Source: Trametes villosa
Taxonomy: Eukaryota > Basidiomycota > Agaricomycetes > Polyporales > Polyporaceae
DNA length: 64,000 nt
Assembly (NCBI GenBank): GCA_002964805.2
Contig: PUDQ02000006.1
Location: forward strand, 62,001-126,000
Reading direction: 5' to 3'
Shown here: positions 21,225 to 33,210 of the stretch, one piece after another
Numbering within the stretch: position 1 is the first letter of the stretch
Layout of the letters: every line of letters starts with the position of its first letter
Program-made: the position numbers and the translations under genes
Notes under the pieces: generated by a model
Databases searched by the model: none
Seen by the model: only the letters and a program-made list of their open reading frames with translations
What the model was told of the DNA's origin: nothing

Positions 21225-23588
21225 ATGCTCGTCTACGCTTTGTGGCCTCAAGGCATACTCGTGCTGGTGTTCTGTATATGCGTCTTTGCTCTATACGCTC
21301 TCCTTCCTCTTCTCCTATGGCAACTCAGGTCTCCGCTTCGCAAGCTCCCCGGCCCGCCGAGCGGACACTGGCTTTACGGCAACCTCAATGACGTTTACGA
21401 AGCGCGCAAGAGCATGCATTTGGACGAGTGGGCGAAGAAATATGGTTCGGCTGTTCGCTTCGGCGGGTTCTTAAACGTGAGCATCTTCCGTTTTTGATTG
21501 GCGAATTCGATGCTGAATGTGATTATGACGCAGTCGCCGACGCTCTTTACTATGGATACTCGGGCTATCCATTACATACTGCACCGCTGCGAGGTGTACC
21601 AGAAATCCGAGTTTGGGCGGCGGAACCTCGCGAGGATAGTGGGCGAAGGTACGTCACACGCCCGCCTTCAGCGCGCATCGACTTATCGCACCCGACCCTA
21701 GGCCTTCTAGTTGCGGAAGGTACGCTTGGCACAGCATATATGGGCTCTCTTCCTGACGCAATCGACTACAGGGGAACGGCATAGACAACAGGTTCGCGCT
21801 GCCCTCTAATCTCCCGGCTCTGATCTATTATATTTGACCCACGCGTAGCGCAAAATCGTGGTAAGATCTGAAGCGCGATTCCATCGAAGCCCTGCCTTTG
21901 CTTACGCGGCAATCGCGCAGAATCCTGCGTTTGGACCTGCCCAGATTCGTGAGCTCACCACGACCCTCCTAGAGAAGGCGATAGAGGTCGGCTCCTCTCA
22001 TACACTGTCCCCCTTGAATCGCAATATCTTATCATGCGAATTTCGGGGCAGCTTCGGGATACATGGATGCGCGAGATGACCGACGACCACCCAACGCGTA
22101 TAAATGTGTTGAAGGGACTCAGTAGGGTGACGCTTGATGCAATCGGTCTGGCAGGTGAGTTGCGTCTGCTAGCGCCGCACATCGCACATTGACCGAACGT
22201 GTATCAGGATTCGGCCATGACATCGGCGCCTTGAAGACCGATAGTGACCTGCCGAAAGCTTTCGAGGCGATATTCGACCTACCGCAGAGGATCCCGGGCT
22301 TGGCGTTGCTACAGACCGTCTTTCCTGCGCTTGAATGCCTGGTGAGTGCTCGCGAGGTTCTCCAGTGCGAAGTCGTTCCGACACTGAAGTGCGTATCGCG
22401 AGTCCAGGGCAACAGCATCATGACCCGGTTCGACCGAACGCATAACATCATGCGGCGCATTGGCCAACAACTTATCGCGGACAAGACAGCATCCATTGCC
22501 AGAGAATCCATCGAGAACGGCTCGAAGGCGCCGAAGGTCCCGCCGAAGCGAGATCTGATGACCCTGCTCCTCAAAGCGCATCAGGGAGATGGAGCCCAGC
22601 GTATTTCGCATGAAGATGTATTGGCCCGTAGGTCCCAACCCTACGAACGCACCCGTAATATACCATGTACTCATCGCAGCCGCCTACAGAGGTCCCCACG
22701 TACGTCTACGTCATCTCTCCTTGTTCTGATTCTTACGAAGAACAAGATTCCTGGTTACTGGCCACGAGTCGACAAGCACTGCGATGGCGTGGTGCCTCTT
22801 CGCGCTCACACAAGCGCCGCGCGCACAGGAGAAGCTACGAAGCGAAGTAATCGCTGTCAATACCGACATCCCTACTATGGACGAACTGAACGCGTTACCG
22901 TACCTCGACATGGTCGTGCGCGAGACACTTCGTCTGCATCCACCCATCGCTTCCACGATGCGAGTGGCAACCAGGGACGACGCGATTCCGGTCGATGTTC
23001 CTTTTACGGACCTCGATGGTAAGGTCTGCAGCACCATCAAGTAAGTAACCGAATTTTGGGCCGGGTGGGCGTTACTGATTCCCTTGCAGAGTTTCGGAGG
23101 GTACTCCGATACTGATCCCCATCTTGGCAATGAACACCTCGCGGGAACTGTGGGGCGAAGATGCCCACGAGTTCAGGTGCGTAGTCTCCCGCCGGTGCTG
23201 CGCCTCTTTTTCCTTCGGGGCTCATGCTGTACCAGACCAGAAAGATGGAAGAGTATACCCGATGGGACTTCAAACGTTCCCGGCGTGTGGGCACATCTGC
23301 TCTCGTTCCTCGGCGGACCCCGAGCGTGTATCGGCTACCGACTTTCCCTCGTCGAGTAAGTGACTGCTGGCCTGCTGGTCTTTAAGTTGAACGCTGACCC
23401 GGCGTCGACTGTGCCGCAGGATGAAGGCGCTCATATTCACGCTCGTACGCGCATTCGAGCTCTCCCTCGCCGTGGATCCCAGCGAGATCACGAAGATGCC
23501 GGGGATTCTGCAGCGGCCTCTCCTATCGACGGCCAATGGCACGGCGAATCAGCTACCCCTGCTGGTGAAGCGCAGTCATCACCAATGA
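21225..23588 (+). CDS. cytochrome P450, paralogue A
   Basis: Haem-thiolate monooxygenase, probably ER-anchored. Exons 21225-21476, 21534-21648, 21702-21719, 21772-21791, 21849-21860, 21921-21986, 22052-22154, 22208-22341, 22408-22627, 22690-22699, 22747-23040, 23090-23176, 23236-23355, 23420-23588 (539 aa, all phases fit). Visible: N-terminal hydrophobic anchor, Pro hinge [11 protein letters not shown]-helix TGHESTS, K-helix ETLRLH, PERW, and haem loop [10 protein letters not shown] with ligand Cys475. The 5' end contains micro-exons of 18, 20 and 12 nt, plus one of 10 nt before the I-helix exon. Exon order and sizes match paralogues B, C and D, so they share a recent ancestor. The GTCGGC donor after exon 6 is unusual. 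Substrate and CYP family number are not assigned. Confidence 0.88.
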
Positions 23589-24020
23589 TCACCTCTCGTT
23601 TAATGAAGCTGTAGGTTTGCGTTCAGACCGTCGGATCGCGCCTGGTACGCAGAGCTCCTTGGCACGGAAGACTCCCCGACGACGACACGGCGGGACCGGA
23701 AGGTCACATATCCGAGAAGATCGGATATGCACCATTGCGGTGTGGGAAAGCTATTCCGGTGCCGGCTATGTGCCAACGTCCGACCTTCACGCATATTGCA
23801 TCGTTCAAGTTGCAGGTTGTTGATGGTATCCTTCGAGACTACTCTGAGGTAAAGTAAGAGCGAACTAAGGGTAGTACATTCATGCTGCAGTTCCGACAAC
23901 CTTGACCGGGTGCTGTTAGGACACGCAGGGTGCGGCGCTGCGGTTCCGGATATGTCTCTATATTTGCAACCACCACTGGCACCCGCACAAAGTCCGGAGA
24001 AGTAGAGCTGAATTCGACGA

Positions 24021-24757
24021 AATTCACAGTCCCGAGTCACGCTCGGCTGTGAGGTCACCTGGGTCACACTGGGTCACTCACGCGCGCGACCTGTAGAGGC
24101 CCGCGCGAGCTCGCGCCCCCGTTCGCGCGCGCCGCGCATTGCGTAAATATATATCTGCATCTCATTTGTAGTGGTCGCATTATTATTGGAGTGTGTTTAG
24201 TTGCGCCATTCTGCTTTTCTGCGTGAATGCACGAAGACACTCACTTTGACCTTCTGTACAAAGTGCCCTGGAAACTACAGGAATAAGAAAATGAATGCAA
24301 AAACTCGGTCTACAGGAGCAATGTATGGCGTTTACTTAAATTAAGCCCTGTATCGACAAGCAAGAGCTGCTCGAGGGAGAGAGCTGCGAGCGTGAGGAGC
24401 GTCGCGCGGGCGCTGGTGGGACTGTGAATTAGCGCCCAAAACTGTGAATCTTTCAGTCCTCTCGATGATTCTGCCCCCCTTGAATTTGGCAGGGAGCCGT
24501 GCCAAATTTTGGCGCGGGCGACTTGCGGCCGGTCAGATTCACAGTCCCGGGTTCACAGTCTGCGGCAATCAGCTCGCTGGGCCGACGCGACGGCGAACGA
24601 GCGCGCGGGCGCGGGTAGGCGCCTATTTGCGCGCGACCTCGCGCGAGGGGCGCGCGAGGCCTCCTGTCACGCCCCTATCACGCCCGAAATCCCTCGATCG
24701 GGACTGTGAACCCCTCCCCTCCGAGACTGTGAACCCCCCGTGACGGGACTGTGAATT
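24021..24757. repeat. inverted-repeat cluster of AATTCACAGTCCCG / ACTGTGAA motifs
   Basis: AATTCACAGTCCCG at 24021-24034 is matched by its exact reverse complement at 24744-24757. Inside lie further ACTGTGAA cores at 24421, 24441, 24703 and 24726, and TTCACAGT cores at 24538 and 24552. The 14-bp outer inverted repeat with subterminal copies suggests a non-autonomous DNA element of about 740 bp. I see no clear target duplication, so the ends are tentative. Confidence 0.5.
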
Positions 24758-24884
24758 CCACGGAAGAAGCCGGCACGCTTCCAATGTCCATAACCGCTCA
24801 CACTGACACCGACAGTCAAGTCTGGGTATGTAGCAGTACGCAGGCATCGACATCAGCAAAACGCGAACTTTACTGTAGCATATG

Positions 24885-26400
24885 ACGAGTCTTATAATGG
24901 TCTATAATTACCCGTTTTATAAGACGAACATTATCGAGGCTTGTAATAGCGAGCATTATTGTGGGCGCCCTGTAACAGCCTGTAATACCCTGCCATATTT
25001 GCCGAAGTATTACAGGACCTGCCAAAGTACTATGGGCACCTGTAGTATCGCGGCCAGGATTTCTGACACGACGAGTCGGAAATCGGTGTGCTATACTATT
25101 AACCTAGGTGTATCCAGCTCAGGCACCGCTGCGTCGTATCACTACCTCCCGCAGCCAGCTGAGCTGCTCGCCCTCAGTGAGCGTCGAGACGTTGGCCAGG
25201 TTACCTTTCGCAAGTGACGTCACAGCTCAGAGTCGCCGAAACGAGCCAATCGCGGGACGTTTAAGGAAACCGAGCTGTCAAAGATTCGACTCCGCGCCGG
25301 CTTCCTTTTCGACTCTTGTATAAGTCGGCGTTGGGCCCCGTCACGTCTCTCCTTCATCCCACCACCACGGCGCACCCCGACTCCGACAGCTTCAGGCCCT
25401 CCGCTACTATGGGCTGTTCCGTCCTCTCCGCGAAACTACCGGGCTACTCGTGCGGCTCATACTGGACACTCTCAGACCTTACCTGCTGACTACTTACCCG
25501 CTGGAGCTATGACTCGTGAACAACACCCGCCAGTCAGCATATATGCTAGTGAGTTGAGTAAGTTGCCAGTTAATCTCTCGGTAGGTCACCTTTCTCCGCA
25601 CTGGTCAATCGATATGCACTCGGCTACCGCTCATTTTTGCCGCTAAGTTCCTTCTCGCTACTCGCCGCCGCTTGTCATGCATCCGCTCGTGCTCGTACTC
25701 GCGCATATATCCGTTACCCGGGACTCGGCCGCGCCCGTGTCAATGACCCTCACGCCTAGTCTGTCTCCTCGCGGCCTCAAACTTCTGCGCTCTTGGTCTG
25801 CTGCTGTCTCCTCTACCGCCCATGCTCCTGGCGCTTGCTCGAGCTCCTGTGGCGACCTCTCGTGCTTTCCGCGCCCTCCTACTCTCGTGCAGTCCTACCC
25901 ACGCGCTGTACAGCGTCAGGTACCATGCGGCCCCTTCCCTGGCGTCTGCGCTCCATGCCTCTCTCGGTATGTACTGCGTTGCGGCTTCTCCCGCACGTCT
26001 CCTTGTCCGCGCGATCTTCTCGTACGCGGTTCGGATTATCTTATGTGCCGGTGTACCTGTAGCATACACTTGGAATATATGACGTTTTCATTTATGTCTT
26101 TGAGCTGTGAGCATGCGTCGAGCAGCGGGTCCCCTGGCAGTAGAACTGGCGGGCGCCCTACTTATACTATTGACGAGCCATACGTTGTAATAGTAAGAAT
26201 CCTCTATAATAGTTCGCATTCGCTGTAAACATCCGTCCAATGTGGCTGTGTATTACAGGGGATTCTGGCTATTACAGGGCATGCCGGGCTATGGTCACCT
26301 TTCGTTATCGGATAGCAATACCGAGTTCTATAAGGGGACTATTACACGGCATTACTAACATTATAGGCCCCCATAGGAACCCGTAATGACGGCACACGGT
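24885..26400. repeat. TA-rich ends with repeated TATTACAGG motif, possible non-autonomous transposon
   Basis: The left 200 bp contain TATAAT, CCTGTAATA and TATTACAGG units in both orientations. Similar units recur at 26160-26400 (GTATTACAGGGG, CTATTACAGGGC, CATTATAGG). Two distant stretches sharing short subterminal motifs are what hAT- or Helitron-like non-autonomous elements often show. No terminal inverted repeat or target duplication could be fixed. Confidence 0.3.
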
Positions 26401-26460
26401 TTGCTGATGGAGTTGACAGGTTCTCCGCTCACTGCCACCCCTCCGACCAGTGGACGTCGC

Positions 26461-26467
26461 TATAAAG
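26461..26467 (+). promoter_or_regulatory. TATA box of P450 B
   Basis: TATAAAG lies 71 bases upstream of the P450 B ATG at 26532, a normal spacing for a fungal core promoter. Confidence 0.6.
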
Positions 26468-26531
26468 CTCGCAGCACCGGCGAAACCCTGTCCCGCACCC
26501 TCCAATCCACCAAGGTCTCAAGAGGAAAGGG

Positions 26532-28898
26532 ATGTCGAACCTATCGACTGTGCAGGCGCTCCTAGCGGCTATCTTCGCAATCATCGCCCTTCTCCTGTGG
26601 AAAGCACGCGCCTTGCTCCTCGCCCCATTCACCTCGCCCCTACTCGCCCTCCCGGGGCCGCCTAGTCCAAGCTTGTTCTTCGGAAACCTCAAGCAACTGC
26701 GCGAATCCGATGAGGATCTTACACGCGCAAAGTGGACGAACGACCACGGCCATGTCCTCATGTACAAGGGCTTCTTCAGCGTATGTGTCGAGGCTGAATA
26801 TCTGACTGGGCGGTCTAAACTGATCGTGTGTTTACAGACGCCGCGGCTGCTCACAACGGACACACGGGCTATCAACCATGTGTTGACGCATTCTGGGGAA
26901 TACTCTAAGCCCGTGCAAGCGCAACGCACTCTATCGAGCCTCCTTGGTAAAGGTAAAGACTCACTCAAACACACTTGATGCGCGTGGCTCTCAAACTGAC
27001 CATCCGTACTCTGTAGGTGTGATAGTAACGGAAGGTGAGCGGGCCTTGAGGCCGTCACTCGCGTGCCTATAGCTAATTGTATTCTCGAGGCGACCAACAT
27101 CGGCAGCAGGTGAGCATTCGCGACTCATCCCCTTAGCATGTATCGCTGATAACATGAATTCTCGTGGGCGCACAGCGCAGAATTATGGTACGACAATTTC
27201 TCGCCCTAGGCTGCCTGCCGTTCGAAACAATAGCTCACACTACCGTAGAACCCTGCCTTTGGGCCCTCTCAAATCCGCGAGCTCACCGACATCTTCGTGG
27301 AGAAATCGATCGAGGTTCGTAACCTGACACTGCGCATGAGAGGCCGCAGCTCAAGCTGACACTACGTACGTACATAGCTGCGAGATGTATGGGCGGCCGA
27401 GCTCTCCGCTCACTGCGAACCTGCTCGCATCAATGTCATCCGAGGCCTCAGCAAGATGACACTCGACGTTATCGGCCTAGCTGGTAAGTGTACCGTTCCC
27501 GTATCAAATGACGCTAGGAAACGTCGCTCACGATGCCCATAGGATTCAACTATGAGTTCAACGCGCTCAACCCCTCCGGAAAACCGAATGAACTCGCGGA
27601 AGCGTTCGAGGAGATCTTCAAGGTCCCCGAGAAGATCCCAATCATGATGATCCTGCGGAACTTCTTCCCCATCCTCAACTTCATCGTAAGTTCCCCAGGC
27701 ATTCCTCTCTGTCTCCGTGAAGTGTTGAAGGGCGTCCAGAAAGACGACCGCGTCCGCCGGGTCGAGCAGGCGAAGGGAGTCATGCACCGGATCGGCCGAG
27801 AACTCATCGCGGAGAAGAAGGCCGCCATCGCGCGTGAGTCGTCCGAGAAGAAGGACCGGGGCGGCGGTGTTGGACAGCAGAGCTTGCAGGGGAGAGACCT
27901 GTTGACGCTGCTGATCAAGGCGAACATGGCGACAGATATTCCCGACAGCCAGCGTCTCTCGGACGATGATGTTCTTGCTCGTACGTTCCTAATTCGCTTC
28001 AAGACAAATCGGCGCTGACCGCTCTACTGCAGAGGTCCCCACATTCCTGGTGGCCGGCCACGAGACGACGAGCACAGGCACAACATGGTGCCTGTATGCG
28101 CTCACCCAGGCCCCCGATGTGCAAAAGAAGCTCCGCGAGGAGCTTCTCGCAGTCGAGACCGACACCCCGACGATGGACGAGCTCATGGCGCTCCCGTACC
28201 TCGACATGGTCGTCCGCGAGAGCCTGCGCGTGCACGCACCGGTGCCGCGGACGATGCGTACGGCGACGAAGGACGACATCCTTCCGCTCAACGCGCCTTT
28301 TACCGACCGCTATGGGAAAGAGCATGACCATATCAAGTGCGCACATTTGTCCTACAATTCGTAGGTGTATACTGACGGCATTATGTAGGATCCCCGCGGG
28401 AAGCCCTATCATCATCCCCATTACGACACTGAATCGTTCGAAAGCGCTTTGGGGCGAGGATGCACACGAGTTCCGGTACGTACTTCCGCCACCCGTATTT
28501 CATGGCCGAGATGACAAACGCGCCTCGTAGTCCCGAAAGGTGGGAGGACCCGCCGGAAGTCGTTTCGAGCATCCCGGGTGTATGGGGCCACATGCTAACG
28601 TTCCTCGGTGGCCCGCGCGCGTGCATTGGCTACCGCTTCTCCCTCGTCGAGTGCGTGCCGTCCATCCCTCTTGAGAACGCTGTGAGGAGCGCTGACTATC
28701 ATGCTATGCAGGATGAAGGCGCTACTCTTCACGCTCATACGCGCATTCGAGTTCGAGCTCGCCGTCTCCCCGGACGATATCAAGAAGGGCGGCGGGATCG
28801 TACAGCGTCCCGTGCTGCGTAGTGAGCCGGAGAAGGGGAACCAGATGCCGCTGTTCGTGAGGAGGGTCAGTCGAGCGTAGACTTCTTTGGTGAGTGAG
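26532..28898 (+). CDS. cytochrome P450, paralogue B
   Basis: Exons 26532-26780, 26838-26952, 27017-27034, 27090-27109, 27176-27187, 27249-27314, 27378-27483, 27543-27685, 27740-27980, 28033-28336, 28389-28475, 28531-28650, 28712-28898 (555 aa). Visible: membrane anchor, [10 protein letters not shown] hinge, [14 protein letters not shown]-helix [10 protein letters not shown]-helix ESLRVH, PERW, and haem loop [10 protein letters not shown] with Cys485. It has the same 18-, 20- and 12-nt micro-exons as paralogue A. The intron that separates a 10-nt exon from the I-helix exon in A, C and D is absent here, so [11 protein letters not shown] is encoded in one exon. The stop is reached at 28896-28898 after [13 protein letters not shown], a longer tail than in A. 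A TATA box lies upstream. Function beyond monooxygenase is not known. Confidence 0.88.
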
Positions 28899-30854
28899 GG
28901 AGACGGCGGGCATTCGCACTTGAATATTTATACAAATTCTGTCGTCTTCATGAAGGCCTCCGCCGCAAACGGATCCCGGGGAAGGAGGCACAAATGTAAG
29001 ATGTATCTGCCGGGTGACGCGTCCTCTACGGCGTTATCTTGCTCTCAATCTTTCCTAGCATATGTCGGATGGCCCGAAATTTCGTTTGGTGTGTATCCTC
29101 GAGTCGAGCTCGGGTGCTTCTGCGGAGCGGCGCCCTCGCGGCGCATTGTGGTACCATATGCGGGCTCCGGCTCGAACGATCGTTTCCTATAGTTTCTAGG
29201 TCCCGAACATATATTCTTGCGTGCCGCCGCCGATGGTACGTATGTGTTTCGCCTGGGTTCGTGGGCCGGTCTGCATCGCATTTTCGTCCTGGACCCCATG
29301 GTTGTCGCTATATGGGCCTCTTCTGACGTCTACCACCCCTTTACAAGTGGGTTCATGTTGCGTCTCGCGTGAGACATCGGTAGGTTGAAGGGTGCTCTCC
29401 GAGCTTGCCATCGGAGGCGCGCCTTAGAACGTTCGCCACGGTATGATAGTCTATGATAGTATGTCGAGTTCAAATTCCGCTTGGATTTTGCCGCTGACAG
29501 GCGAAGGATGCGCGGGTCTCTTCTCCGTCGACAATTTAGAGCTATTTGGACCTCTCGACATAGGGGAGCATCCTTGCTTGCTAGAGGATTGACGTAACAG
29601 AACCCTTCGTGGCTTGCATGCACTCGCCGAGGTGATCATGCAATTGGCCTGAGCTGTCGGGGCACCATGGGCCTACTGTCGATATCGAACAACCCGATGA
29701 GGACGGCCGCCAGTAACAAGAGTATATGATGTTTGTAAATGGGTTTTGCCGAGCTCTTGTTGATGAGCTTTGTTTGATCCTCAGAGCTCCCTTGGCGAAG
29801 GACGGGGCAGTTCCGGGAGACTAGGCTTCACGCATAGATCAGCACAACGTGGTGGAATATGACACTCACCACGCTAACCATCTTGCGGCTGTTGTTGACG
29901 AGGGCCTGGGACCTCTCCGCAGAGGCGCATGCTCGTGCTTGTTTGGCGGTTCGATGTGGCGTCGCGACCAGCCATTGTGGCGAACAATCTTGTACGCATT
30001 TTAATGTGTCCGGGACACAGAGGATCGTAGAAGATTCGTTGAACGATAGAGAAAGCCTCGAAGTTGGTCTTGACGTCGTTTTCGGGTGTGGCTAACCGTT
30101 GCCGCCGAGCAAGGGGCGCGCTGGTCAGGTGCCGGTCTTCCGTGTTAAGTGGCGGGGGTAAGTCGTCTTCAGTAGAGGGGGGTTAAGGGATGACGGACAA
30201 GGGATGGAACCGGGAGCGATATGTGTGGGAGGGTGGGCGTACGGGGCTTTATACTCGTGCGCCCAGTTCGTACTCCGCCGCGAGTTTCCGGTCAGCCGCC
30301 ATTGTGATATGTTCTAGACGTTCTTCTCGCTGATTGTTCGCCCCTTCTGGTGTCGATCGTGGGACTGAACCACCTTCCAGACGTTGCGGTCGGAATTCTG
30401 AGGCTGACCGTCCAGGCGGCGGACCGGAGGGTGCCATCCGCCGCCGACGCCGCATTCCGCTTCCGTATAGAGGTGGCGGACGGAGCATTCGCTGCAATCT
30501 ACCTGACATAACCCGATAAGCTGTCTCTAGTGGACGGAGAACCGACCAGGATGAGATCGGAGGTGAAGAGCGTCGACGCCACAACGGCGGTGGCGGGAGC
30601 GCGCCACAAGCGAACATTGACGCCGACGCGCGACGCGTCGTGCACGTGATGCACCGACTGGCGCTTCTTCAGCGCTCCTGCCGACTTCGCGATCCCGCGA
30701 AGCTGAAGCGGTCGACTCCTTTCTCTCCTCTCGCCGCCATCCCATGCCGCTCTTTGGGCGAACCTACTCACACGGGAGGTAGCAATCCTTGCGACTCTGA
30801 AGGCCAAAGGTCAACGATCATATTACACCGGCACGAAGCGAAAATTCAGCGAAA
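28899..30854. other. no gene recognised
   Basis: About 2 kb between P450 B and RPC34. Contains only short frames without recognisable domains; the last few hundred bases are the likely RPC34 promoter. Confidence 0.5.
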
Positions 30855-32754
30855 ATGAGTGGGAGGAAGCTGAACGCGCAGGAGCAGAAGCTGCACCAGG
30901 CTGCTCTGGCTGACTCGAAGAAGGTGCGTCCCCTACATCTTTGAAACGCACCATACATTCTAAAGAAACCATCCTCGTCACAGACACTCACGCAGAAAGA
31001 ATGCGAGGCTCTCATCTCAGACCCGTCGGCGCGCACCGCCGCGCTCAACTTCCTGCTCGGCACAGTGAGTGACTATGTGCTATGAAATTTCCCGAAGACT
31101 ATACATTGTGGGAATAGGGACTGCTGAAGGCGATGAAAGACGCGAAGGGCGCAGTGTCATTCCGCGCGGTTCAGAAGAAGGAGCTTGATGTGTGAGTACG
31201 CCCGTTCGTCTGTCCGATCCGTCCGTCATTTCTCGGCGAAGTAAGAAGGACATGAGCGGGGAGGAGTCGATGATCCTCAGCTATATCCAAGCAGCGGCGA
31301 ACGAAGGTATGCCCGATTACACGATTTACCGATTTCCCTTGCTAACTCGTCGATGCTCAGGCATCTGGACGAAGCACCTGAAAGCCAAGACTGAGCTGCA
31401 CCAGACAGTGATCGACCGCTGCCTGAAGTCTCTCACTCAGAAAGCTCTCATTAAGGCTGTCAAGTCGGTCAAGGTCTGCACGTCCTATCGGTCGAGCGTA
31501 TGCGTGAGCTGAGCATGCCGTCGGTACGAAGTAGTTCCCGACACGCAAAATCTACATGCTCGCGCATCTCGAGCCCTCAGTCGAGATGACCGGTGGACCG
31601 TGGTATACGGACAACGAACTTGACACCGAGTTCATCAAGCTACTCTGCAGTGCATGCCTGCGGTTCATCCGCGACCGGGTAGGCACCTCTCGCCCGCTCT
31701 CCAAGACATTTGACTCACTATATGCGCTTTCTTACGCAGAGCGCGCCCAAGCAGAAAGGTTCAGACTCCTCCTCAGAGCTTCTCTACCCGATCTCCGCCG
31801 CTCCCGCATACCCAACTGCCCAGCAGATTATGGCATTCCTTAGCAAGAGTCGGATCACGGAGACACAGCTGAGCGTCGAGCATGTTGAGATGCTCCTGAA
31901 TGTGCTCGTCCTCGATGGCGACGTTGAGCGTGTACGCTCCCTCATTTGAGCGCTCCTTCTTCTGAAATGCTCACAATAGCTCGACTTGGTAGGTACCCGC
32001 TTTCGGCGCGGCGATGTGGGACACCTCCGAGGACCGCGCGGAAGATGCGAGCGACGAGGACCGCGAGCGGGCGCGACGGCGCAAGCGCAAGTCGCGCGAC
32101 GAGGACGACTCGCCCAAACGCAGACGAAAACGCAGCAAACGTAGCCGCTCCTCGTCCTCGTCCGGCTCGGAGTCCGAGTCAGAGAGCGAGGACGAGAAAG
32201 AGAAGCGAAAACGCCGCAAGAAGCGCAGTAGCCGCGACGACAGCAGCGCGAGCGAGAGCGAGGACGAGAAGGAGCGGCGGAGGCGCAAGAAGAAACGCTC
32301 ACGGGAGGGCAGCGCGGACGAGGGCGAGGACGTCGAGATGGGCGACGCGGAGGAGGCGCGGAAGAGCAAGAGCCGCAGCAAAAGCAAGAGCAAAAGCAGG
32401 AAACGGCGCAAATATGACAGCGACTCCTCCGACTCCTCGTCCGACTCAGACTCGGGCTCGGATTCCGACCGCCGTTCGCGCTCGCGCTCAAAATCCAAAT
32501 CCAAGACGAAATCGAAGGCAAAGCGAGAGCGCTCGTCGTCCCCCGCGCTAGGGCTCGCGCAGGACGACTTCGGGGGCGGGGGCGCATACGTGTACCGCGC
32601 GGTGCGGCAGGAGCGCGTCGCGGGCGGGCTCGCGCAGACGCCGTGTGTGCGCTGCCCGACGGCGGACTTCTGTAAGCCGGGTGGGCCGGTGAACCCCCAG
32701 GAGTGCACGTACTATGGGACCTGGCTGGTCGCGGCGGACGTTGCGAAGGGATAG
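30855..32754 (+). CDS. RPC34: RNA polymerase III subunit RPC34 (RPC6)
   Basis: Subunit of the RPC82/RPC34/RPC31 subcomplex that opens Pol III promoters and contacts TFIIIB in the nucleus. Exons 30855-30923, 30996-31064, 31118-31191, 31242-31306, 31361-31473, 31535-31678, 31740-31931, 31993-32754 (495 aa). The N-terminal winged-helix region (LKAMKDAKGAVSFRAVQKKE, then WTKHLKAKTELHQTVIDRCLKSL) and RKIYMLAHLEPSVEMTGGPWYTDNE are family signatures. The C-terminus CVRC(x5)FC(x)PGGPVNPQECTYY carries the four Cys expected to bind an Fe-S cluster. Between VPAFGAAMWD and this end lies an unusual region of about 160 residues made almost only of Arg, Lys, Ser, Glu and Asp, which makes the protein longer than its yeast counterpart. 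Confidence 0.93.
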
Positions 32755-33210
32755 GCAGGGGGCGCTAGGGGTGCAGAGTGGAAGGGCATAGGGAATCGGG
32801 GTGTAACGCTGAGTAGGTATGAGAAGGTATGAAATGTGACGATGTACGCTCGTTTGCGGAAGAACAACTTTCGGAGCACCGTTGTCGGAGGCCAGATTTT
32901 GCAGCTGTGATGCTCATCGGCGTCTTCGTCTTTCGCTCTCCTCTTGGGGGCGGGCCCCGGTTTCTGTACCGCTCTCGGTGCAGCTTCTGCGGACGACACA
33001 CTTGCACGCAGGACAGACCATCAACTTCGTCCCAAACCAGGCATGAGTGTATGAAGATGCATTTTATTGCGAAAGTGAGTACAGTATAGCGTAGTTTGTC
33101 CGAATGTCCGGGTACTAGTAATACATGCAGGGGTATCCAATGATCCAGGTGATATACAGCGAAGTTTGCAAAGCACAACAGCACAACATTAGTAGCCATA
33201 CTTTTCAGGC
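32755..33210. other. convergent 3' intergenic region
   Basis: Separates the 3' ends of RPC34 (plus) and the MUG190-like gene (minus). No further feature seen. Confidence 0.6.

Larger units (their letters stand above)
23589..26460. other. gene-free repeat-rich interval between P450 A and B
   Basis: No protein-coding gene seen. It holds a cluster of ACTGTGAA motifs (24021-24757) and two TA-rich stretches with TATTACAGG/CCTGTAATA motifs (about 24885-25110 and 26160-26400), described separately. The part between (25110-26160) has pyrimidine-rich plus-strand text without recognisable coding content. Confidence 0.55.

Noticed and set aside
31784..32708. Long Ser/Arg-rich minus-strand frames opposite RPC34
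   Set aside because: Mirror images of the mixed-charge tract of RPC34 exon 8; no start context or domain.
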